The notes under the pieces are model-generated. The model made no database searches. It was not told the DNA's origin and saw nothing but the letters and a program-made list of their open reading frames with translations. The position numbers and the translations under genes are program-made. Positions 18,608 to 26,272 of a DNA stretch of 26,272 bases are shown here, piece after piece. Position 1 is the first letter of the stretch; every line of letters starts with the position of its first letter. Source of the stretch: Stentor coeruleus (lineage: Eukaryota > Ciliophora > Heterotrichea > Heterotrichida > Stentoridae); the NCBI GenBank assembly GCA_001970955.1, contig MPUH01001012.1, forward strand, positions 1 to 26,272. Reading direction: 5' to 3'.

Positions 18608-19864
18608 ATGAAAATAGAACTACCTGAGATATTTTGGCACGGCAACCGAGAAAGGATAATGTCTCTGGACTTTGGCTCAAAGCTAGAACTTGTCACTGCA
18701 GGAGCAGATCTAGCAGGAGGCATCTACCTTCGGCTATGGGACATAGCTTTGGTTCCAGAATTAAGAATTTTGCATCTGGAAGACCTGGCGGGAACCCACG
18801 AGAGGTCAGTAAACGTGGTTAGATTTTCTCCATGCCGTAATTACATAGCTTCAGGAAGCGACGATGCTTGCATTGTCATATGGGAAAAGAAAAAGAAGCC
18901 CGTGTTTGGTGAAGACCGCTACGAACTAGGATGGGGATCAAAGAAAGTCCTCCGCGGGCATTTACGAGAAATTCATGACTTATGCTGGAATCACTCAGGA
19001 AGGCATATAGCAAGTGCAAGTTTAGATGGCAGTGTTATAATCTATGATGTAGATCGAGGTAAGGTCAATCAAAGGTTAGAAGGCAGTAAGCCAGTCCACG
19101 GTGTAGCATGGTCAGGGAGTTATTTAGCAACAATGTCTACAGATCGTTCTCTAAGGATTTACGAACAAGGGAAAAAAGGCTTTTATATCAAGCATTGCAT
19201 AAAAGAGCATGAAAATGTCAAGCTTTTCCAAGACGAAGCATCAAGCTCAGCATATTTTAGACGTTGCGCTTTTAGTAATGATGGGAGTTTTCTATTAACT
19301 AGTGCAGGGGTTGCTAGGAATGCTCCAGCAGTGCACTGTTTTTTCTATGAAAACTATCAGTACCCTTCAGTTTCTTATCCTGTTAGCATTACAAACTGTG
19401 TACTCAAAGCTCAAGGGATCAAGAAATCACTAATATCGACCACAGCTCTTTCTGTAAGGTTTTGCCCGATAGTATTTAAAACTCAGAAATCTGAAGTTTT
19501 CAAAGGTTTAGAGTGCAAGTTTGTATGGGCTGTAGCTTGTAAAGATGCTGTTATTGTATATAGCTCAGATGATGATAAACCTATTGCAGCTGTCACTAAC
19601 CCACATTACTCAAGTATCACAGATATTTCATGGTATAATGATCAAATCTTGGGAATAAGTAGTATCGATGGGTATATTAGCTTTATGATCTTTGGGCCAG
19701 GGGAATTGGGTGAAAAACTAGAAACCTTTATAGAGCCAAGTACACAAGATATGGAAATCGATATTGAAAACGACAGCAATCCACCTGTTGAAGTTCCCCA
19801 AACCCCAGTTATGATTAGCAATGGCAAGAAGCGGATTATTCCTCAATTCATCAATGAAGCTTAA
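18608..19864 (+). CDS. CAF-1 p60 (CHAF1B)-like WD40 histone chaperone subunit
   Basis: 418 residues from ATG 18608 (MKIELPEIFWHGN), which matches where p60/Cac2 proteins begin; an upstream in-frame ATG at 18584 would add eight residues. CAF-1 deposits new H3-H4 behind replication forks. A seven-bladed WD40 propeller fills almost the whole protein. Landmarks shared with animal p60: SVNVVRFSPCRNYIASGSDD, VLRGHLREIHDLCWNHSG, IASASLDGSVIIYDV, HGVAWSGSYLATMSTDRSLR, YFRRCAFSNDGSFLLTSAG, ITDISWYND followed by SSIDGYISFMIF. After an acidic linker the C-terminus carries GKKRIIPQFI, which resembles the ASF1-binding B-domain motif of HIRA and CAF-1 p60 (basic-R-I-x-P). HIRA itself is less likely because the protein ends right after the propeller and lacks the HIRA C-terminal domain. 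The stop lies 18 bp from the stop of the opposing RING gene. Confidence 0.9.
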   Translation: MKIELPEIFWHGNRERIMSLDFGSKLELVTAGADLAGGIYLRLWDIALVPELRILHLEDLAGTHERSVNVVRFSPCRNYIASGSDDACIVIWEKKKKPVFGEDRYELGWGSKKVLRGHLREIHDLCWNHSGRHIASASLDGSVIIYDVDRGKVNQRLEGSKPVHGVAWSGSYLATMSTDRSLRIYEQGKKGFYIKHCIKEHENVKLFQDEASSSAYFRRCAFSNDGSFLLTSAGVARNAPAVHCFFYENYQYPSVSYPVSITNCVLKAQGIKKSLISTTALSVRFCPIVFKTQKSEVFKGLECKFVWAVACKDAVIVYSSDDDKPIAAVTNPHYSSITDISWYNDQILGISSIDGYISFMIFGPGELGEKLETFIEPSTQDMEIDIENDSNPPVEVPQTPVMISNGKKRIIPQFINEA

Positions 19865-19882
19865 TAAAAAATAAGATATAAA

Positions 19883-20812
19883 TTAGTCATGATCTTTAAT
19901 AAGAAATTTAACGATAAACTGAAAATAATCAGTTTCGTCAGGCTCCTGGTACTTTATAGATTCAATGTAAGTGTGAGAGACTTGAAAAATATTCCTTATA
20001 TCTTGTTTCATAGGCTTTCTAAGGTCAATCTTGTTTATAAAATTAGTGCATCCTCTAAACCTTATAGCGCTTTGTGAACTCAAGTGATCAATGATTTTTA
20101 TTGAGTAATTAAGAGTTATGTCTTGATTTAGGCTTAAAATGATAAATGCTAATAATTTGGTTGTGGGATTGTAAAGGTATTGGAGGACAAAGTCAACATA
20201 TTTTTCCCCTGCAAAAGGTAAAGATAATCTGATTGGTATGACTCGACATTGGTAATTTGTAGGGACGCACCATATAAACCTTAGATGCTGACTTGCATTG
20301 AACAGGCTGACTGAATGAATTTCTTCTAAATGATTAGTAAAGTTAATAGTCCGGCCAATCCAAGAACAATGGGTTGCTTCAGGTTCATCGGGATGATTAA
20401 ATAAACATGAAATTGTTCCTCCAGGTCTATAAATACAGGTTCGGGCATGTGCACGAATATCGCTGAGACTTATTTCTTCTTTACATCCTAATTTTTTCCA
20501 TTTGCAAGTTATTAAAAGTTCCTTTAATTGTTCTTCTAAAACTCTGTTATGTGAGTTTTGATCTATTAGGCTTCGACATTCGGGACATTTCATACCATTA
20601 GACAAGTGTGCTATTCTGGATATGCAGTCGTAGCAGATATTGTGGTCTCTTGGACATCGGACCACTGGCGGGGAAAGATATTCATAGCATACAGGGCAAA
20701 TAAGAAAGCTGTAAAAGTTTTCTGATAGTCTTGGGCGCTTTCGGGTTATAGGGAGAGAGGGATTTGTATTTTGAAAGTCAGGAATTAGGTCTTCGTCTCT
20801 GAAGCTTGACAT
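19883..20812 (-). CDS. SIAH-type RING-finger E3 ubiquitin ligase
   Basis: 309 residues, ATG to TAA. After a disordered 30-residue N-terminus comes a RING finger (Cys39, Cys42, Cys53, His57, Cys60, Cys63, Cys76, Cys79; CPVCYEYLSPP, RCPRDHNICYDC, KCPECRSLI). Then two SIAH-type zinc fingers: Cys103-x6-Cys110-x11-His122-x3-Cys126, and a second with Cys136, Cys149, His161 and His166. In animal SIAH the first two ligands of finger two are six residues apart; here twelve, so that loop is longer. The C-terminal about 140 residues have strand-rich composition consistent with the TRAF-like substrate-binding domain. Expected role: substrate-recognising ubiquitin ligase targeting proteins for proteasomal turnover, cytoplasmic or nuclear. 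Substrates cannot be inferred. Confidence 0.9.
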   Translation of the reverse strand: MSSFRDEDLIPDFQNTNPSLPITRKRPRLSENFYSFLICPVCYEYLSPPVVRCPRDHNICYDCISRIAHLSNGMKCPECRSLIDQNSHNRVLEEQLKELLITCKWKKLGCKEEISLSDIRAHARTCIYRPGGTISCLFNHPDEPEATHCSWIGRTINFTNHLEEIHSVSLFNASQHLRFIWCVPTNYQCRVIPIRLSLPFAGEKYVDFVLQYLYNPTTKLLAFIILSLNQDITLNYSIKIIDHLSSQSAIRFRGCTNFINKIDLRKPMKQDIRNIFQVSHTYIESIKYQEPDETDYFQFIVKFLIKDHD

Positions 20813-21241
20813 TTAAAATTAGAAAAGGGGGTTGATATAATAAACTTTGAATTTAAGTGCTTTTAATATTTTAAAGGGAAATTGAAAAGCTCAAGGCATA
20901 AATCATTAATAAAACTATCCTGATAAAATTTTCAAATTTTAGAAAATAACTAATGATCCTACTATAGCAATTATTCTTACAAAACTATATCTCTATAGTC
21001 TTTTTTTATTTTCTAATAGCATTCTTTATATATTTACTAATCTGCTAGACCAAATAATAAATTAGTCCGAGAACTTGTAGATTTACTCTGTCAATGACTG
21101 GGACTAATAATTTGACTCTTTAAAATTTATATTAAAAGCCCAAATATATGTCAAATAGCTGAATAGCCTATGCATAGCGTAAAGGTATGCAATATTCAGA
21201 AACTATTAAGCAATCTTTATTAAAAATTTGAATCACTCTTA
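20813..21241. other. AT-rich spacer between RING gene and membrane gene cluster
   Basis: About 430 bp upstream of the SIAH-like gene. No gene, repeat or RNA visible. Confidence 0.45.
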
Positions 21242-21992
21242 CAACTGATAATGGAGCATATGATATAAGCTAAAGAAAACTGAATATAAATAATCTTGAT
21301 AGCAATTTGATGATATCAGATAAAGAAAAATAGTAAATTTCTGTATGTGTTCTGAAATAGCAGTAAAGAGTGAGTCCAATAAGTACCATTAAGGTAAGCA
21401 AATTCCTAAAAGTTTCAAGTATTCTCCTGAGGAATTAAGCATGAATGTGCATATTGTACCAGCATACCAGAGCACAGGGGAAAATAAAGACACTATTTGT
21501 ATAGAAATTAGCAGTAAGCTTAATAAATACCAATATTGTTCATGCTTTACATATTGATTTTGATTATTCATTACAATTTGATAAATAATTTTAGTTATTG
21601 CAGCAGTATGAATTAATATAATTAAAATATGTGACAAATAAGTTTTGGAATCATTCAGCTGTCCATATCCATGGAAATACTTCTGTAGTGTGTCTTGTAA
21701 ATGCTGTTATAATAATCAAAGGATAATCATTGACACAGCTACATGGAATAATTGATACATACTTTTTCATTGATAATTCATAATTAATTCTTAAGATTTA
21801 TTGAATCATAAACAAAGCTGACCTAAGTAAATATGATATCATAGCATAAAGCCCAAGTTTCGTACTATGAGTTTTTCTTTTGCCATGCTTGACAAAGGAG
21901 ATAATAGCTTCTATCCAAGCTAAAGCGCTTATAATAAATACACCTAAAATAGTATAATATTGTTCATATAGTGAAGGGCATATTATTTTCAT
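21242..21992 (-). pseudogene. Broken cAMP-receptor-like 7TM gene
   Basis: A third relative of the two 7TM genes to the right, on the same strand, but not open. It starts with ATG 21992 and TM1 (YYTILGVFIISALAWIEAII; the intact copies have YYSTLG at the same place) and TM2 (GLYAMISYLLRSALF against LLFYISLSDLIRAIG). A TAA (21800-21798) follows, then a block that resembles the next part of the family (IIPCSCV, AFTRHT), then TGA (21653-21651). In another frame the homology resumes: KIIYQIV, HEQYWYLLSLLLISIQIVS, AGTICTFMLNSSGEYLKLLG, corresponding to TM3 end, TM4 and the conserved Cys loop. A TAA (21391-21389) then stands where intact copies have Glu/Asp (P-stop-W against VPEW and VPDW). TM6-TM7 are not found. 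At least three stops and one frameshift make a pseudogene the best reading. Confidence 0.65.
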
Positions 21993-22001
21993 TTTTTAAT
22001 A

Positions 22002-22250
22002 CTAAGAAGCAGTAAAGAACTCCTCAGCCAAGTAAAAAGTCACATAACTAGCGACAACGAGTGGTTTAACATACGAATCTGCCCAAAGAAAGAGATAGTA
22101 GAACAAACAAACCTCGATCTGACAAGGTTTAAACCATGCCACCTTAATTATCACCCACTTTAACTTCTTATTTAACTTCTTATTAATATTAATAAATTTT
22201 AAGTTATACTTTAGTAGTTGTGAAATAAATCCTATAATACTTAAAGTCAT
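22002..22250 (-). CDS. Small membrane ORF, 82 aa, uncertain
   Basis: ATG 22250 to TAG, starting only 34 bp after the stop of the neighbouring 7TM gene. It has a hydrophobic start (MTLSIIGFISQLL), a basic stretch (NINKKLNKKLKW) and a hydrophobic second half (CLFYYLFLW, KPLVVASYVTFYLA), so one or two membrane helices are possible. No family recognised and no clear match to the adjacent 7TM proteins by eye. It may be another fragment of a decayed membrane gene rather than a working gene. Confidence 0.3.
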   Translation of the reverse strand: MTLSIIGFISQLLKYNLKFININKKLNKKLKWVIIKVAWFKPCQIEVCLFYYLFLWADSYVKPLVVASYVTFYLAEEFFTAS

Positions 22251-22284
22251 AAATAAACTCACTTATTAGCATCAACCTGTAAAT

Positions 22285-23154
22285 TTAATTAGAAAACGAT
22301 TCAAATAATAAATTAGTACTTTCTGTTCCAGCACTATTTGCAGATGAAGTTCTAAGAAATAGCTTTTCTGTATTGGCAAATACTAAAAATAATCTAAAAG
22401 CCCAAATATAAGCAAAAGCATTAATAAAACCACGCAAAGCATATATTCCAAAAGCTATAGTACTAGCATATGAAACATAGCAGCTTTTTATATTGAATAG
22501 TTGTATTATTCTTGTTATTGATAATGGAAGACAGCTTAAAAAAATTATCATTGAAAACACAAAGAGCCTTTTAATAGCTTCGGTTTTTCCTAGTGCTAAT
22601 TTCACTGCTTTGATTTTTTTATGGATTTTATAATATGCAAAAGCAGTATATAGTAAAAGTATCCACTCAGGCACAAGAAGTGTTCCATACCTCAAAACGT
22701 TTCCAATAAATGTATCTTCAAACGTGCATGAAGATCCTATATTAGTATACACATCTAAAAAGCTAATCCCAACACTACTTAATAAGACTATAGCTGTTAA
22801 AATCATGAAAAATCTATGATGCCTTTCGAATTTCTGTGTGCCATTAATGGCAACTTTATATAAGGCATTTGAAATAGCAATAGCCCATATAGGTGAGCTC
22901 AAATTACCTGTTCTTATCATAAAAGCTACTGTTCTTATTATTATTTGGTTTCTTAGATAAAAGCACGGCACTGATAATCCTATTGCTCTGATCAAATCAC
23001 TCAGTGAAATATAAAACAAAAGCCTTAAGCTGTAGGTTTGCATTTTTCTAAGTTTGATGAAAATAACTACGACTGTTAAGCTACCAAAAAAGCTAAAAGC
23101 ACTAGTTCCTAGAGTTGAATAGTAGAGAATTTCTCTATCTAAGCAATATTCCAT
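22285..23154 (-). CDS. cAMP-receptor-like seven-transmembrane protein, copy 1
   Basis: 289 residues, ATG to TAA, seven hydrophobic helices at about 10-34, 42-66, 82-104, 113-135, 155-176, 195-219 and 226-249. The pattern (short N-terminus, TM2 with LRLLFYISLSDLIRAIG, a Cys at 143 in the second extracellular loop, short loops, TM7 with GFINAFAYIWAF) resembles the cAR/GCR1-like receptor family of amoebae, plants and ciliates. The call as a G-protein-coupled receptor is therefore likely but rests on fold pattern, not on a search; the ligand is unknown. It is a clear paralogue of the gene at 23856-24725: same length, same start (MEYC-D-EI-YYSTL), identical NGTQKF after TM3 and the same tail plan NLL(F/Y)ESF(S/T)N. 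Probably plasma-membrane. Confidence 0.78.
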   Translation of the reverse strand: MEYCLDREILYYSTLGTSAFSFFGSLTVVVIFIKLRKMQTYSLRLLFYISLSDLIRAIGLSVPCFYLRNQIIIRTVAFMIRTGNLSSPIWAIAISNALYKVAINGTQKFERHHRFFMILTAIVLLSSVGISFLDVYTNIGSSCTFEDTFIGNVLRYGTLLVPEWILLLYTAFAYYKIHKKIKAVKLALGKTEAIKRLFVFSMIIFLSCLPLSITRIIQLFNIKSCYVSYASTIAFGIYALRGFINAFAYIWAFRLFLVFANTEKLFLRTSSANSAGTESTNLLFESFSN

Positions 23155-23855
23155 TATAAAAGACTAATATATTCACCAAAGTAATTATCTAGATATAAAA
23201 AAAAATTGCAAATGCTAAATTGTATGTAATATTGAGTTTAGTTAGTAAGCTTGCATGCTAGAAAGACAGCATTTATCAGATTTTCTTTAAAATATTTATT
23301 ACATTGAAAAGAAGAAATCACTATTATATATTAAAATAATATAACTTATAAAAATAATTTTATGAACTCTTTTGAATTTATTGTAGAAATCTTTAAAAAT
23401 CTAAAGCTAAATTCAAGTAAAAACAAAAACTATAAGATTTATTATTGTTAAGATATAGGTCAACCTTTTTAAAAATAATAAGTTAAAAATATTGCATTAA
23501 GTAATTGAAATGCAAAATTAAAAAATGTATTCTTATACTTAGTTTAGGGATTATTATTATGATGGCTTTAATACCTTTATCAAATTTATATTATTAAAAT
23601 TAAGGGGAAGCCATAATAAAATATACAATAGATGTTATCATTTAGATTTAAAATACAACGATTTTTTTCTTCAATTGGCTGTTTCATTGAAACCTCATTA
23701 AGTTTAAATCAAGTATCATCTTTTAATTGCTTGCATGAAGGATATTTGAGTTTATTACAGATGAAGAAATAAAAATTCATGAAGCTATTTCAGCATCATT
23801 TATATGTAGAAAGCTCTAGTCAACTTTTAAAGTTTATTTTTATTTCTTTCTAAGT
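23155..23855. other. AT-rich spacer between the two 7TM paralogues
   Basis: 700 bp, very AT-rich, no intact gene. A short plus-strand frame near 23,735-23,818 reads EFITDEEIKIHEAISASF before TAG and could be a scrap of a gene, but is too short to call. The spacer should include the promoter of copy 1. Confidence 0.4.
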
Positions 23856-24725
23856 TTAATTAGTAAAAGACTCATACAATAAATTTTTGCCTTCTGTTTC
23901 ACTGCTGTTGATAGAAATTGATCTTTCAAAATTTACTTGTGCACCTATCAATGAGGCAAAATTTTTAAACGCCCATAAATAAGCTAAGGCATTAATAAAG
24001 CCACGCAAAGAATTAGCACTAAAAGTTATTATACCTAAATAAGCAATAAGACAACTTTTTTGATAAAAAATTTGCATTATCCTTATTATTGATAAAGGAA
24101 GCGCACATAAAAATGAGATCATTGAAAAAACAAAGAGTCTTTTTATAGCCAAAGATTTACCTATTGTTAGTGGCAATGTTTTGATTTTATTCTGAACTTT
24201 AAAATAGGCAAACATGTTATATATCAAAAGTAACCAGTCAGGCACAAAAATAGTCCCAAACCTCAAAGCATTCCCCAAAAAACTATCGATAAAAGTGCAA
24301 GTAGATACAATGTTCGAATAAATATCTAAAAAACTAATACCAGAGTTAAAAGCAATAAGCCCAATAGTAAGAATTACCCAAAATCTATGATGATAATCAA
24401 ATTTTTGTGTCCCGTTGACAACAATTTTATATAATGCATTCACAATAGCAACAGCCCATAGTGATGAGCATAAATTTCCAGTTCTTCCCATAAAAGCAGC
24501 AATTTTTATATATATTTCGTTTGTTAGATAAAAGCATGGTACTGATAATCCAATAGCTTTAAAAAAATCACTTATAGATAAATAAAACAACAGTCTTAAG
24601 CTATAAGTTTGATACCTTTTCAGCTTTAAAAAAGCGACTATAACAGTTAAGCTACCAAAAAAGCTAAGAGCACTGCATGAGAGAGTTGAATAGTAAAATA
24701 TTTCTTGATCAGCACAATACTCCAT
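23856..24725 (-). CDS. cAMP-receptor-like seven-transmembrane protein, copy 2
   Basis: 289 residues, ATG to TAA, same seven-helix layout and length as its neighbour, with well over half of the positions identical by eye. Shared blocks: MEYC, FFGSLTV, QTYSLRLLFY, SVPCFYL, NALYK, NGTQKF, HHRF, SCTF replaced by STCTF, IKRLFVFSMI, LRGFINA and the tail ESFTN. Differences concentrate in TM1, the extracellular stretches and the region after TM7, as expected for receptors with different ligands, but this could also be drift. The tail NLL(Y/F)ESF(T/S)N, far from the membrane yet conserved, may be a docking or trafficking motif. Only 107 bp separate it from the 7TM-RGS gene upstream on the same strand. 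Confidence 0.78.
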   Translation of the reverse strand: MEYCADQEIFYYSTLSCSALSFFGSLTVIVAFLKLKRYQTYSLRLLFYLSISDFFKAIGLSVPCFYLTNEIYIKIAAFMGRTGNLCSSLWAVAIVNALYKIVVNGTQKFDYHHRFWVILTIGLIAFNSGISFLDIYSNIVSTCTFIDSFLGNALRFGTIFVPDWLLLIYNMFAYFKVQNKIKTLPLTIGKSLAIKRLFVFSMISFLCALPLSIIRIMQIFYQKSCLIAYLGIITFSANSLRGFINALAYLWAFKNFASLIGAQVNFERSISINSSETEGKNLLYESFTN

Positions 24726-24832
24726 TAAAATAATTACTATATCTTACCAAGCATCAAATCTTTAAATTTTCATATGTTTATGGCAATATTATAAGCTTAG
24801 ATGAGTGCTTTTTCTAAGCATTATATTTCCAC

Positions 24833-26056
24833 TTATTTAAAATCTAATAAACTAATCATACTTTTCATTTTCCCACTCCTATGCATAGATGTTTCTGATA
24901 CTCTATTATTCAACAACTCTTGTCTAAAAATATATGACCTAAGCTTCTCATACTGCTTGCTATCTTTAAATTGCAAAAAATAGTCGTTCTCTAGCACATC
25001 ATAACAGTAATTCTGTAAATTCATCAATGGGTTTAGATTATTAGAGTTGAAACCCACACAGTCATCAGACGTAGCAATTCCTGATGATGTGATTTTGGCT
25101 TCAATTCGATCCAAAATCTTGTCATCACTAAACCCAAAATAGCATTCACAACTTAGATATATTTCTAAAAACACTGAGCCCTCTCTGTCAAAACTGGAAA
25201 GAAAGTCCTCAAAAGCATCTAAAGTAATTTTATGCTGGAGAATCAAATCTACACTTGTGAGCATTTCAAGGCTAAGCATATCTATTGATTCTTTATGAAT
25301 AAATGATAGGAATATAGGAAATCCAGTAGTAATGAGCGTTAAAATAAAGTTCCTAAAAATATCAGCATAAAGCCAACTTCTATTTGAATATATAGATATC
25401 GAGAATATCGGACTAACACAAATGATTATTGTAACCAAAATCAACTCACCAATCATTTGAAACTCATTCTGCACATATCTTATATAATATATTGAAACAA
25501 TTAGACTGAGTTGCAAGGAAAAATGAACCAGATTTACAATCATGTAATTAACTTCATTCCTTTTTCCATATGTTCCATCTTCATAGAGGGAAATTTTTCT
25601 TGGGAAAATCTTGATAAGTGTCAAGATAATGCAATAAAAAACTACCAAAGAAACTATTATATAAGTCATTGTTGTGACAATCCATCTTTGAGATGCTCTA
25701 TAAGGACTTTTTCGGAATTCTGAACTTTCATCTGTTCTATTGCTATCAACAACAAGGACGAAATATAGTCTATATGCTCTTATTATATAGCAAATTATCA
25801 TAACAGCATGAGCAATTTCTAGGAAACATTGAATAGTCCAATATAAGATTGTGCTTGTTGGAGGGAGGCATATATTTTCGGAATAGAGAATTGTTAGGTT
25901 TAAAAGAAGTTCGGTCAAATTTGCCCAGTGAGTCATTTGAAGAATTATTGGTGAACGACAACTAATGCAGCCGTAATTGGAACGCATAAACAACACCACA
26001 CTTAGAACTAGGTAAATTACAGAAAAACATAACAAATCTATCCAGAAAATGTCCAT
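24833..26056 (-). CDS. Seven-transmembrane protein with C-terminal RGS domain
   Basis: 407 residues, ATG to TAA. Seven hydrophobic segments at about 7-24, 42-58, 68-94, 125-152, 170-193, 201-222 and 231-253 are followed by a C-terminal region (about 264-376) with RGS features: LQHKITLDAFEDFLSSFDREGSV-type start, FLEIYLSCECYFGF as the central helix (family pattern: F-x-E-x-x-x-x-Y), and a strong end LQNYCYDVLENDYF...LQFKDSKQYEKL, which matches the RGS pattern of hydrophobic-(E)-x-D-x-(F/Y)-x-x-F-x-x-S-x-x-(Y/F). RGS domains speed GTP hydrolysis by G-alpha subunits; a membrane-bound receptor/RGS combination is known from plants (AtRGS1) and some protists. It would act at the plasma membrane as a brake or ligand-controlled brake on G-protein signalling. 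Its position beside two receptor-like genes fits that role. The 7TM part is not obviously related to theirs. Confidence 0.82.
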   Translation of the reverse strand: MDIFWIDLLCFSVIYLVLSVVLFMRSNYGCISCRSPIILQMTHWANLTELLLNLTILYSENICLPPTSTILYWTIQCFLEIAHAVMIICYIIRAYRLYFVLVVDSNRTDESSEFRKSPYRASQRWIVTTMTYIIVSLVVFYCIILTLIKIFPRKISLYEDGTYGKRNEVNYMIVNLVHFSLQLSLIVSIYYIRYVQNEFQMIGELILVTIIICVSPIFSISIYSNRSWLYADIFRNFILTLITTGFPIFLSFIHKESIDMLSLEMLTSVDLILQHKITLDAFEDFLSSFDREGSVFLEIYLSCECYFGFSDDKILDRIEAKITSSGIATSDDCVGFNSNNLNPLMNLQNYCYDVLENDYFLQFKDSKQYEKLRSYIFRQELLNNRVSETSMHRSGKMKSMISLLDFK

Positions 26057-26272
26057 TATAATAGGGTTGCAGATTGAGAGATGATAAGATTAGATGATAG
26101 ATGAAGAGGACAATGAAATTTTGAGATAAAATTAATTTTTATGTCTCAATGAATCTTTAGATCAAATTTTCTATGCCACCCGTAAGACCCCAGACAGGCC
26201 TCACTATTTTAAGCTACTTTTATACTTTCACTATTGATAAACTAAATATTAGAAAATTATATGGGTGGCAGC
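26057..26272. other. Right-edge upstream region
   Basis: Upstream of the 7TM-RGS gene, which should have its promoter here. The sequence is AT-rich except for TGCCACCC at 26174-26181 and its reverse complement GGGTGGCA at 26263-26270, an 8-bp inverted pair about 80 bp apart. No gene is visible. Confidence 0.4.

Noticed and set aside
361..20812. Non-standard code (TAA/TAG as Gln or TGA as Trp) for the whole genome
   Set aside because: Twelve genes with recognisable or plausible proteins read through without any in-frame TAA, TAG or TGA and end at TAA/TAG where the families end; only relics contain internal stops.
26174..26270. Possible small inverted-repeat element (TGCCACCC...GGGTGGCA)
   Set aside because: Only 8 bp match, the flanks do not extend the pairing, no target-site duplication is visible, and the right arm lies at the window edge.
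1..26272. tRNA, rRNA, CRISPR arrays, insertion sequences
   Set aside because: Looked for in the spacers by eye; no cloverleaf-like, rRNA-like, spaced-repeat or transposase-like sequence was found. A structured-RNA search could still reveal small RNAs.

Overview
The window looks like macronuclear DNA of a heterotrich ciliate, most probably Stentor or a close relative. It is AT-rich and gene-dense, the genes read cleanly with the standard genetic code (all tryptophans in the long frames are TGG, none of the 12 intact genes contains an in-frame TGA), and the only introns needed are exactly 15 nt long (GTA...AG), a heterotrich hallmark. Eleven intact genes stop at TAA, one at TAG and none at TGA. 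The species assignment is inference; the introns and code use are visible.

Layout: 1-360, little beyond a possible gene tail. 361-3474 (-), IQCH-like IQ-motif protein. 3718-7104 (-), secreted/type I membrane protein with an N-terminal Kelch region, about 21 EGF-like units and one C-terminal membrane helix, with two 15-nt introns. 7244-10174 (+), P3A-type (plasma-membrane H+-ATPase family) P-type ATPase with one 15-nt intron and substitutions in several catalytic motifs. 10497-10925 (-), unknown 142-aa protein. About 11.05-12.0 kb, relics including an LRR-like piece. 12595-13047 (-), small coiled-coil protein with a Cys-rich tail. 13437-14462 (-), IQ + MORN protein. About 15.2-15.5 kb, another relic. 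15879-17777 (-), myotubularin phosphatase. 18608-19864 (+), CAF-1 p60/CHAF1B-like histone chaperone subunit. 19883-20812 (-), SIAH-type RING E3 ligase. From 21.2 kb to the end, a one-strand cluster of membrane genes: a broken 7TM gene, a small membrane ORF, two tandem cAMP-receptor-like 7TM paralogues and a 7TM protein fused to an RGS domain.

The first two thirds are a mixture of housekeeping and cilium/membrane-associated genes with no obvious common pathway. The right end is the most coherent unit: receptor-like 7TM proteins next to a 7TM-RGS protein suggest a G-protein signalling neighbourhood that grew by tandem duplication and has also lost a copy.

An important caution: four single N bases (1588, 8651, 10315, 15814) are each flanked by direct copies of 50-179 bp. 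These are almost certainly unmerged contig overlaps. Two fall inside genes and lengthen the proteins artificially by 20 and 60 residues; two carry a few SNPs, suggesting the joined contigs came from different haplotypes.
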